A stretch of 64,000 nt of DNA, taken from Nilaparvata lugens (taxonomy: Eukaryota; Arthropoda; Insecta; Hemiptera; Delphacidae). This document shows, one piece after another, positions 24,401-35,900 of the stretch. The notes below the pieces were generated by a model. The model saw nothing but the letters and a program-made list of their open reading frames with translations, was not told where the DNA came from and made no database searches. The position numbers and the translations under genes are program-made. Position 1 is the stretch's first letter. Each line of letters begins with the position of its first letter. The stretch lies in NCBI RefSeq assembly GCF_014356525.2, contig NC_052517.1, positions 4,251,493 through 4,315,492 on the forward strand, written 5' to 3'.

Positions 24401-25084
24401 AATTCTCACTAAAAATGAGTACCTATTTTCTTTTAGCATAGTAACATTTTACAAATTCATGCATTGTCAAGTTTTCTTATGAGCTTCTTACACTCAACAA
24501 ATTGGACTTTTATTAAAATAAAACTAATTGGTTTGTTTCTTCCAACTTAAACATACTTAAAACTCCTCATATTATATATAATAATTTAATAATAAACTTT
24601 TTACAAATTCATGCATTGTCAAGTTTTCTTATGAGCTTACACTCAATAAATTGGACTTTTATTAAAATAAAATTAATTGGTTTGTTTCTTCCAACTTAAA
24701 CATACTCAAAACTCCTCATATTATATAATAAAATTGTACACCCCCCAAATCCCCCGTCGTGTGTGTCCCCACAAGTCAAATTCCACATACATCCTTGTTA
24801 TTGGCCCTCTAAGCCTCCCAAGAATTAACAATGTGGCCCTTGGATAAAAAAGGTTGGGGACCCCTGACTGAGCTGGTTGAAACATAAATATTTAGAACCA
24901 TTCATGTTTCAACTCCTTATAACAATGCTGGTTAGAGCAACATTAATTATTGTAACCAGATTATTTATTCAATCGTTTAAAATAACACAACTTCCAGTAA
25001 AGTACCAAAGGCTAAAACCCGAAACAATACAACATTATAACACATAAATCATAACCATAAAGTTAATAAAACAATATAAAAATC

Positions 25085-25265
25085 TTGAAGCACCCTTTAT
25101 TTAAAAAAAAACTTCAAAATAGTTGAACAACTAGTTTCTTCAATGATCACACCATCATCATGGTTATAACCTGATGATGATGTGATAACCGAAACTAGTT
25201 GTTCAACTATTTTAAAGTTTTTTTTTTTTTAAATAAAGGGTGTTTCAAGATTTTTATATTAATTT
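25085..25265. repeat. Foldback repeat (CGAAACTAGTTG type)
   Basis: Inverted blocks reading CACCCTTTATTTAAA...TAGTTGAACAACTAGTTTC. The same family occupies 63830-64000. Confidence 0.6.
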
Positions 25266-25468
25266 AAATTTAGCCCATGTGAATGGAGTGTTTTTATCAT
25301 AACCATGTATCACATCTTCATAACAATACAAGTCAAGCATGCTGCACACAGGGACAATAGCAGCTTCCACTAGCTGCAATGGGAGTACGGAATTGAGAAA
25401 GTCATGTACATTTTAGTTCCAGACATTTCTAATTCCGTGTTCCCACAGTAGCTAGTAGAAGCTACTAC

Positions 25469-25743
25469 CATAGAGAAACAATAGCATAGGTAGATATCCC
25501 ATGGTATAGGGCGTTTATGTCGCAACTTTTACTGTTATCTCAAGCCGATAGTTCATGTAATTCTTTCCCGTAAAGCTGTGTGACACTGGTAGTCTCTCAT
25601 ATTGTGCCGTTCATACACTCTAACCTCAACAAAACAGTAAAATTCGACAATAATCAACAGTAATTGACTTGAGATAACAGTAAAAGTTGCGATATAAACG
25701 CCCTATACCATGCCATATCTACTTACGCTATTGTTTCTCTATG
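25469..25743. mobile_element. Family A palindromic MITE
   Basis: Perfect 7-bp duplication CTACTAC. It lies 450 bp beyond the MED1 stop codon. Confidence 0.85.
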
Positions 25744-26091
25744 CTACTACTTTCCTGTCTGCAGACTGTTCTATTACAAATCAAACGTTTCTTCATTTTG
25801 GCATCGATAGGCTACAATCATTTGAAACAAAACAACTTTTCAATCATGAACAGTAAATAACTATTACAGAATAGAATACAAAAAATTGATTACAGTAATT
25901 GACCATATTTTACACCCATAAAAGTAATGCTGGTCTATATTATGATACAGGTTTCGAAGCTATATAGCAAACCTGGTCCAAACTCTACATCCCTATACAA
26001 CAGCTACAGTGAGATTCACTAACAACTGTCACCATGGATACATGTTTCACTCCCATACAACAATACTGTACTATATTGTGATATACATGTT

Positions 26092-26097
26092 TTTATT
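26092..26097 (-). terminator. Candidate MED1 polyadenylation signal
   Basis: AATAAA on the minus strand 99 bp after the MED1 stop. The 3' UTR around 26000-26190 contains repeated CATGTTTCAC/CCATACAACA words. Other AATAAA-like words lie farther on, so the cleavage site is uncertain. Confidence 0.4.
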
Positions 26098-26195
26098 CCC
26101 ATATATAACAATATGTGACCTCAGTATTGGAATATGTTTCACACCCATACAACATTACTGGTGCATGTTTCACAGCCCTAAACAACAGCTAGCTG

Positions 26196-29100
26196 CTATT
26201 TGCCTATATTGACCAGTGCCTCATCCATGAGTTCATCGTCTGTGATACAGGGTGATGCAGAATGTGGTGAAGGAATTATTAGCGGTGATGGAGCCGGTGA
26301 CTTGACAATGTGCACAGAAACCGAAGGTGAGGGCACAGAAAATGTAACTGGCAAGGGTGGAGGGAGAGGGGTAGTTGAAGTGGAGGGAGGAGGGGTGCTG
26401 CGTTTGTGGTGGGTGATGGCTAAAAGTGGTGAGAAACTTGTGGGTGCAATTTTTTCGTTAAGTCCCACATTAGTGACCATTTTGTCAGTGCTTAGTCCCA
26501 CATTGGGCGCGATTTTGTCAGTGCTTAGTCCCACATTGGGCGCAGTTTTGTCAGTGTTTAGTCCTACATTGGGTGCCATTTTGTCAGTGTTGGGACCTAC
26601 ATTTGGCACCAATTTGTCTGGTAACAGCTTGTCACCTGCACTTAGCATCTTGTTTGCTGCTTGCAATGATGTTGACATGTCCAACAGAATCTCAGCTGCT
26701 TCCTGGGATGCTGTCGAGGTGGTAGCTGCCAAAATACTTGAAGCTTTCTGTGACACTTTTTTCAAATCAACCACTACATCTGAACTGGTAGACGTGAGAT
26801 CCAGCATTTTCTCCTCAATCTTTGCAGCAAAACTATCAACTGAACCACGCAGCAGACTGGAAGCCGACTCAAGCAGTGCTGATGACACAGCAGCCCCCCC
26901 ACCACTACTGGTAACTGTACCGGTAGTGGTGGAGGTAGACCCTAAAAAATCAGCTGACTTCCCTCCAAAATCACTACCTTCAAATTTCAAACCCATTGCA
27001 GCTGCTGCTCTGAGGCCATCAATCCGTGATGGATGAGTTCCTGGATCACTCACTGATTTAGACTCAACAACACAACTTGTACTACTAGAGCTTGTCGAAG
27101 AAGACCCCATAGAACTATTACCCCCTCCACTCGCCACCTTACTCCCACCACTATCATTCACAACTACCCCTCCTTTCTTACCAGCATCATCACCACCCAA
27201 TGATGATGACATTGTCATATTGTTGTTCACACTGCTACTATTGTTGTTGTTATTATTGTTCTGCCTGGCCGACAACTTTGGAATCTGAAAGTTTGGATCC
27301 AACTGCTTAATCAAACCTTCAACCACCAACTGCGGAGGAATCAGGCCAAACTCAGTTTTGGCACCATCCTCTCCCCCACCACTGCGATGTGGACTCATCT
27401 TCTTCAGATCACTCTTGGCAAAGATAGAAGATGATGATGATGAAGAGGAGCCACTTGATGATGACACTGATGATTTGGATGTCTTCAGTTTACTACCATC
27501 TTTCAACAACAAACTACTCGATGATTTGGCTTTGGAGTTGGGTGAAACTGTTTTGGCTGTTTTGCTCAGCACCTTGGTTCCACTAGCACTCACACGCTGA
27601 GACGAGGAAGATGAAGAACTGCTACTAGACGCACTCGACTGTGGTTTCTTGGAAGCAGGACCACTGTTCACTCCTGGCTTCAGACCGGTGTGAGTTTTAG
27701 GGGAACCCGACCCAGATGGGACTACAGAACTGCTACTACCACTACTCTTAGCTTTGGACGAGTCTTTGGCACGTGTCTTGTTGATGGTGATCTTCATCCC
27801 ATCTGAACTGTGCTTGACCATATATTCACCAGGCACCTTACTATCACCGGGAGCTTTAGGGCCCAGTTTGTCGCCAGAGGCAGATTTCACCACACCTGAG
27901 CCACCCACTTTGGCAGCATCTTTGGACAAGGTTGGGGTGGCACCAGAGGCTGTAGCTGCACCTCCACTAGGTGACAGTTTGACGTTGGTTGATGCTGACA
28001 CACTGGCCCCACCTTCCAGCACAATACCATCGCCACAATGTTGGGCGGATTTCAGTTTGTCAATGACTGCTGACAGTGAACCCTTGCGGTTGCGGATCTG
28101 CTGCGGCTGCAACAACTTCTCACCACTGGGGGGTGTACTACTACCCCCTCCACTGCCCCCCACCCCTGGATTCGCCCCTGCCACATCACCACTTCCCAAA
28201 TCCAGTGGCTTCAGTTTGACAGTCGACGACTTCAACTTGGGACTCTGATGACCACTACTAGACTTCTTGTCTTTATCCCTACCACCAGAATCTTTAGACT
28301 TACTACTACTACTTTTAGAACTGTCAGGCTTGGGTGAGCTGACAGACGAGGCAGATTTCAGTGCAGACATGCTAGGTTTTCCAGACGGGGAAGACGTGCG
28401 GTGTTTGGGACTGCTTTTGGGACTGGATGTGTACACAGGACTATGACTATGTTTTGTGGACTTGCTGGGGGTTTTGGAGCTGCTGGGAGACACTGGTCTA
28501 GGCGAGCCTCCACAATCCGTTGGTTTAATACTGACTGAAACCGGTTTCAACAACGGATCTTGCTTGGGAGGCCCCATGAAATTATCCTCTCTCCTCCTCT
28601 TCCTCTTCTTGTCCTTATCTTCACTACTATTACTGCTACTCTTACTGCTACTAGAACTACTTCCCCTACTACTCTTACTACTACTAGTACTACTTCCTCC
28701 ACCCCCACTCCCCCCGTTTTTTGAAATCGGTGTAATTGTGATACTACTACTGCTGCTAGAACTCGTCATGGGGCTGGCGATTGGAATCAACTCAATGCCA
28801 GGACGTCTCTCCAACCCCAAAACAGAGTTAATGTTGGATGTTGTGATGGGAGTGATGCTGACTGTGGGAGGCACCAGGTTTTTATTCTCCAAATCCTGCA
28901 GAATCGAGTTGGGCGACCGCTTCTTGGGTTCCGGTGGCTCCAAGGATGGCGACAAACTTAGCACCGGTTGCAGTGTGCTGCTAGACACAACCTCAACCTC
29001 TTCTTTGCTGCTACCTAGAGTTGTTGACGAGTCACTACTGGATGACTCCACCACGATCTCCCCCTCTTCCTCTGTTTTCCACTTGCGTTTTTTGCCTGAT

Positions 29101-29952
29101 TTTGTTGCAGGTTCAGCAGTTTTTGAGGCAGCAGGAACATCACTGACATCCCCCGACAGAGTGGCCAGCAAGTTGGGAACATCAGTGGCTAACGCCAGTG
29201 GTTCAACGGCAACATCAGGCAAAAGAGACGGGGCTGCCTCTAATAAACTCTTGGACAATCCCAGGAGGTCATCCTCCTCCTCTTCCGGCTCCTCCTCCTC
29301 CTTCTTTACCTCCACCTTCTTCTTCTTCTCGTCATCGCCTCCACCAGACATTAACACTTTCTTCAACTCTTTTGCGGCGACATCATCATCGACAACTTTT
29401 GCGGTTGTGGAGGCGGAGGTTTGAGGGGGTTCAGTGGTGGCATGCGGTGGTCCCCCCAGGCCAAACAGCTCCACCGCATCCTTCAAGTTTAAATGGTCGG
29501 GCACATTCAACAACAAATCCGAACTAATGATTGCTTCCAACACATGCATCGGCAAATCCTCCTCCTCCTCCTCTTGCTTTCCCTCTACCACCTTCCCCTC
29601 CCCCTCCTCTGGCTTCCCCACCACCTCTTCCACCTCCATCTCCTCCTCCTCTTCCTCCTCCACACCCACTACCTCCCCGCCAGCATTCGTCTCCTCCTCC
29701 TCCTCCATCATCATGCCATCTGGATCTGGTTTAATCCGGATTGTCTCATCTAGACTGCCACCTCCTCCTCCGCCTCCTAGATTTCCTCCTCCTCCTCCGT
29801 CGTTCATCATGTTTCCTCCCCCTCCACCTCCTCCTCCTACTCCTCCAGTTCCTCCTCCTGCTCCTGATCCTTGGTCAACCTCCGTTTTTATGCTGGTCAT
29901 TTTTTGCCAGGATTTGATTAGGGCTCGCATCGTGACTGGGATGGAGAGGGAT
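26196..29952 (-). CDS. MED1: MED1 exon 10 (large terminal coding exon)
   Basis: The acceptor CCAATATAG completes an Arg codon and leads into [15 protein letters not shown], the family's domain boundary. The remaining ~1240 residues are low complexity: Gly runs (about 550-590), acidic blocks (about 615-665 and 740-775), long Ser/Lys regions, [11 protein letters not shown] at about 1155, poly-Asn, and an 11-residue repeat (consensus DKxAPNVGLxT) at about 1643-1703. The exon ends [16 protein letters not shown] and TAG. It is far richer in GC than the introns. Long open frames on the opposite strand here are composition artefacts. Confidence 0.94.
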
Positions 29953-32900
29953 CTATATTGGAAAAATAAAACAAGGAAATTTAGTAAACGGGATGGAATT
30001 AGCTTAGAATCACATAAATACATTAAATCAAATACGATATAGAAAATATATCCTATTATATTGAGCGAGCAATTTCTGTATCTGGCTATTTATATCTGGT
30101 TATTTATGTTCAACGGATCTCGAAAACGGCTCTAACGATTTTCACGAAATTTGGAGCATAGTAGGTTTCTGACATAAAAATTCGATTGCACTAGGTCTCA
30201 TCCTTGGGAAAACTCACTGAAACAGCTGAGACTTTCGTCGTCTGCGGAAAAAGTGAGTGAGTAAGAATGAGAAAAATCAAAATATCGCATCCCCGAAATT
30301 CAAAAGCTGATGTATAGCCAGCTGTGAAATATAAACACGATCATTTTAGAGAATTGTGTTCTGTTTATCAATAAATAAAAGTAACGAGCGAAGCTTGGTG
30401 TCCCGATATTTAGTAAAATAATACAAGGAAATTTAGTAGAATAAATTCAGATGGAATTAGCTGAGAATCACTTAAATACATTAGAAAATATATTAGTAAA
30501 ATAATACAAGGAAATTTAGTAGAATTGATAATATTTTTATACTCAAGTTGAAATTAATGTCTATTTTTATTTTATAATCTTGTAATTAATATTGTACAAA
30601 TATTTAGAATTAATTCAGATGTAATTAGCTTAGAATCACTTAAAAATACAGAGCATTGGAGATTTCTAAAATGTTTAATCTGACTTTATCCTTAGATATC
30701 AACCGTTAGATATCTCTGATATCTTCAGATATCTCAGATATCTTTCCATCCAAAATAAACCTCTGTTTTTTTTAGAAATACACTCTATTTATAGAAGTAA
30801 ACTAATGAACTGATTAACTTCAAACTTTACATAAATATTCTGAATTTACCGTAGATGGGGGTGTATGTCATTCACTGAAGGTGTTCACTTACTAAAGTTC
30901 TGCAGTTTAAAATTAGTTACCATATATTGAAACACATTTTTTAATAAATTTATATGAATGTTTTATCACAGAAGAGAACATCAAATGAAAACAATAACTA
31001 ATGTCAGACAATAACTACTAATGAACTACGGCTTGATGAACAAGCCGTGGTCACTTACACAAGGTAGGCTATAGGACCTTTATCCAGTGCCACCTTTACT
31101 GGCTGACGTACTCCCATAGATGGATATAGGTTGATTCCATTTTCGTTATTCAATTAATTTTAATTTAATAATTAAAACAAACTCATTCAATTTATGATTC
31201 AAAGTTCATGTAACAATAAAAGCCCAACCAAACAGAGCTTTCTCCAAGTGACTCCCTGGCATATTTGGTAGCACGTACAACTCTGTTGTACGGAATGAAA
31301 GGTTACAGGTTTTAAACCAAACTCTTTATTTATTCTGATAATTTTCAACTCTGATGAAGATATAGAACCAGTATCAGCTACCCTCTATAGAAGAAAAGAC
31401 AGGGTACTGACAGACTATGCACTGGGGAAAATTTAGTGTTGAAAAATGCAATCTTCTCATGTCCAGGAAACATCTATACAACACATTGACCTTCTATTAT
31501 GCATATGTTTACTCCCACTTGAGCTACGGCACAATATTTTGGGGTAATTCTGTAGACAGCCGTAGAATTTTCATCACGCAGAAAAAGATATTGAGAGTTA
31601 TCTGTAGACTGAGATCAAGGGACTCATGTAAAGCATTTTTCAAAGACCTTAACATACTCACACTTCCTTCCATTTACATTTACCAGCTAGTAGTTTTTGT
31701 TAAAGTAAATATCAATAAGTTCCAATTTTGTACAGATAATCATAAGTATAATACTCGAAATAGAAATATTATTGCATTTCCAATCCATAGAAATGTAGCT
31801 TTTGAAAAAACTCCATTTTATTCAGAAATGAGGCTCTATAATAGGCTGCCAACAGACATTCGAAACATTGAATCAGTCATTTTATTCAAACAGGCAGTCA
31901 AAAAATGTTATTAGAGAAAATTGATTTTTTATATATAATATAAATCATTACCATCCTTAATGATACTTGACACTTGATACCTGAATAAATATTTTATTAT
32001 TTTGATTGTATGTATTAGGATTAGTATTAGTACTGACAAGTTACCTGTCAAATGGGATTATTCCCAAAATTGATGTAATCTAATGATTATTAATAAATAA
32101 ATAAACTATAAAAAAAGAAAAAACTGGCTTAAACACATAGGTAATAGGAAATTCACGAATGACGCATCATCACGTCTCAACTACTCAACTGATTAACTTG
32201 AAACTGTGCATATAGATTGTTAATTTACCGAGGATGGTTATAGGCCTATTTAATTCTCCAAGATTTCAGTAGGTCAAGTTTTCAGTATATGTTTTTAATT
32301 GGACCCTTGCGGAGCGCGGGTTACCTGCTAGTTCAATAATAATGATTTATGATTGTCAATACATGACTACAGATGGAAATAGATTAGAAATAGCATTTTT
32401 TCAAATGCTAACTAATGAATAATTATTATTAAACGAGAATCCCAATTAGATGCTGTAAATCATCCCGAAGACTTCTGCTACTGCAAATATTGACAACAAA
32501 TTATAATAATTGTTTTTTCTGCTCTCATGTATATGCATGTATATGCAAGTTATATAGCTAATTACTTATATAGTCAGCACTCCTCATTCCATTATTGTTG
32601 ATGTAGCATAGTTGTAGTGGAAGGTAACATTGTATTTAGTAGTCAGTTCCAAGCTAGCGGACATAGCGGATGGAGCTCTATCGCGAGATATAAAATTATT
32701 GTAATATGTGGTTAACAAATAAATTCATTTTTTAAAAAGACTATTTGATTAATCGCAATCTTAACTCGCATGTATATGCATGTATGTGTAATATTGTATT
32801 ATTAACATTTTATTTCTATTTTTGCTCGTGTATGTATGTGTATGACTAAATTATTGTTTGTTTTATTTTTGGCAATAAATGAATTTGATTGATTTTGATT

Positions 32901-35900
32901 TGAATTTAGACTAAGCGTCACCGTATGATTTTCAAGAATGCGATATTCTGCCCACTTTGTGTACTACAGCCTACGTCACGGCTGCAGTTCCCCCACTCCA
33001 AATTGCATGTCAACTTGAGGCCGGTTTCCGAGCTCGGGATTTGGCTAAGTTCTGGACTTTAAACAGCTGGAGTAAGAAAATTGGCTTTCCGAAACGGGGC
33101 GTAGTCGTAGTCATTGTCAAAGTCACGTTTGAATTAAATTTAAAAAAACTAGGAATTTAAACACAAAATAAAATAAAGAGAAAATAGTGTAAAGTTTCAG
33201 CTATTCTGAATTATTTAGAAATGTTTAACTCCGTCAAGGAAAAACGTTTTCAATTATAGAAATGAGAAAATAAAAACTGCGAATGCGAGTACTGTTATAA
33301 AAATTGCGACTCCGCCCCGTTTTGGAAAGCTAATTTTCTGACTGCAGCTGTTTAATGTCTAGAACTTAGCCAAATCCCGACCTCGGAAACCGGCCCTTAA
33401 ATTCAATAGATGAGTGACCAACCTTCTGTCTACTAACTTATTTTGGTAGAGAGTCAGTGGGGAGGATATTTTTAATATTCTTTCCGAAGAATGGACATTG
33501 ATATGTCCAAAGCTCCGCCAATTTATGTACATGCATAACAATATTATTATTATCTATAGTTATTTTATTACAAATTGCTTTTTCATATCATATACAGTTC
33601 AACAATTATTTTCTTAGTCTATATTATGTAAATTCATCTATAATGTTGCTGTATTGTAAGCTATTGTATATAAGTGTATAAGCCAGTATATATTGTAATC
33701 TACATTAATAAAGTACTCAATCAATCAATCAATCAACTTTGGGATATACTGACCTCTGTAGCACGCGTGTGGCATAGTCGGGCGAATGGTTTTCGTTGGA
33801 GGACGTGTACACCTTACACTTGACAGCTGACACATTGCTCAGGTCCAACTCAGCTGTGGCCATACTCTCCTCTACAGGGTGCTCCAGAGAGATCGAGATC
33901 TGGCACCACGACAGAGGGGTCAGCTCCATTATTATCGTCTTCTCCAGGTCGGCAACTGAACAAAATAAATTTAAAAAAAAACATAGTTTTATTTTTGTCA
34001 CATCCACATTTATTAAACTTGTCCAAAGGACTGCAGTTTCGTGTTGAAACCAACACCACAGAATAGATACAGAATGGAAACTAACAAACAAAAGCCTATC
34101 CAAACAATGCTTTTTAAATGGCACAAATACTAGACACGTCACGTGACTGCGCCATCTTGTTAGCAAGTTAAAGTCCTGTCTTTTGATTGGTTCGCGACAG
34201 TGAACGAGATCAATTGATCCGGATTAGTAAAGTGATCCGAACCTCCTATCAATACTATCACCATAGAGAAACAGTAACATAAGTAGATATCCCATGGTAG
34301 AGGGCGTTTATGACGCAACTTTTACTGTTACTTCAAGCCGATAGCCCACGTAGCTCTTTCCCGTGAAGCTTTATGACGCTGGTAGTCTCTCATACTGTGC
34401 AGTTCATACACTCTTACCCGGTCAAAACAGAAAAAAATCAACAATAATCGACAGTAATCGGCTTGGGATAACAGTAAAAGTTGCGACCTAAACGCACTAT
34501 ACCATGGGATATCTACTTACACTATTGTTTCTCTATGCTATTACAGTCATATCTCGAATACGTATTATCTGAGTGTTAATCTTTGGTGAAAACAGAAATT
34601 TTAAACTTAACCTCACTTTGGACAATTTATGTGCCAAAATCAAGGAATTGAAGAAGTTTTGGGCAATTGCCTGTTTCTCTTTCCAAATATTGTGTTTGTG
34701 ACTGTTCTAATAAATAAATAGATAAATGAATAAATAATGTGGCGCTTCCTAACAAGATGGCGGATTTTTGCGCCAGGGTACTAGCCAAGTTTCCATACTG
34801 TATGTATACTGTGCCAACACATCTTCAGATGTATAGTGAGGTCCACGTTATAATGGCAGTAGAGAAAGATAGGAGAAAAACGTTGCCGATCTTGTCAATA
34901 CTTTCTATAGACGGTAGCTGATACAGGTTTATTGATGTAATAATTATTCACAATGTTGGAGTTACCTGGCTAAGTCGAGCTATTCGCTATCTCCAGCTAT
35001 TTGCTAAGTCTGTGTTAACTCAATGCTTTAGTGGTACGTTAGAAAAAAATTAACAGACGAGATAGCAGATAGCGCAGGTTTGAGTCCGCTAACTCTAGCT
35101 ATCTCTGTTAAAGCGGCAGCCATATGTTTATAATCTTACTTTTTCAAACCTTAGACCAGTTATAGAATAGACACGCCCCATTGTATATTCATACTGAAAG
35201 TAGATGAAGCCAACATCTACTGCCATATCGCTACATCGTGACGTCAGCATCGGATAGAAAACTTTTCTGTAGAGTTTGTTTACATCGTTTTCCATAGCAG
35301 ATTGAGTCTATTTCAGTGGGAGCGCAGCGGGAGTTACCATTTTTATAAATAATAATATTTACTTTCATCTGAAATAGACACAATCTAAAAGTTTTCTATA
35401 CGATGATGACGTCACGATATTCTATGTGTCTATTTCAGTGGGAGCGCAGCGGGAGTTTACCATTTTTATAAATAATAATTTACTTTCATCTGAAATAGAC
35501 ACAATCTAAAAGTTTTCTATACGATGATGACGTCACGATAGGGCGATAAGGCAGTAGATGTTGGCTTCAGAGGCTAGACTTCCCAGCTTGTCTATTCTAG
35601 TCTAGAATATTAAATATATATAATATATTCATTTATATTTCATTTATACGTGGATACAATAACAAATCATATAAATATGATTGGGAAGGAACAACAGGCT
35701 TGGCCCAAAACTATTCCATTCCCAAATTTTGATTACATGTCCAAAAAATAGGTTATGTTTGTTCTGTAAGAAGTTCAAGGTCAACTTTCGTCCAAAAATA
35801 AATATGAGATGCAAATTTTAAATTTAGAAAAATTAAAACACCAAATTATAGTTAAATATTACACTTAATTATCACTGCACATTGTATTAATTAAGTTATT

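Larger units (their letters stand above)
23608..24866 (+). mobile_element. hAT-type DNA transposon remnant
   Basis: Inverted ends CAGGGCTCTCCAACCT / AGGTTGGGGACCCCTG. Flanks ACATAGCT and ACTGAGCT match at 6 of 8, as expected for an old 8-bp hAT duplication. The interior keeps a transposase C-terminal remnant, a B-family MITE (23628-23899), and a ~150-bp-period direct duplication (about 24447-24575 and 24598-24728). Confidence 0.7.
34057..34813. mobile_element. Family B MITE carrying a family A and a retroelement tail
   Basis: Perfect 7-bp duplication CCAACAC outside CACAG...CTGTG. Inside are family A (34262-34537) and an (AAAT)n-tailed retroelement piece (34545-34737). The empty version of both insertion sites can be read in the B copy at 23628. 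Confidence 0.75.

Noticed and set aside
25171..25195. CTGATGA...GAAAC, resembling a hammerhead ribozyme core
   Set aside because: The 13 bases between the two core words cannot form stem II, and no cleavage site is in place; it is part of a simple foldback repeat.
26200..30042. Long open frames (up to 322 residues) on the plus strand opposite MED1 exon 10
   Set aside because: They mirror the low-complexity MED1 codons; no domain, no splice logic, and MED1 itself is well supported on the other strand.
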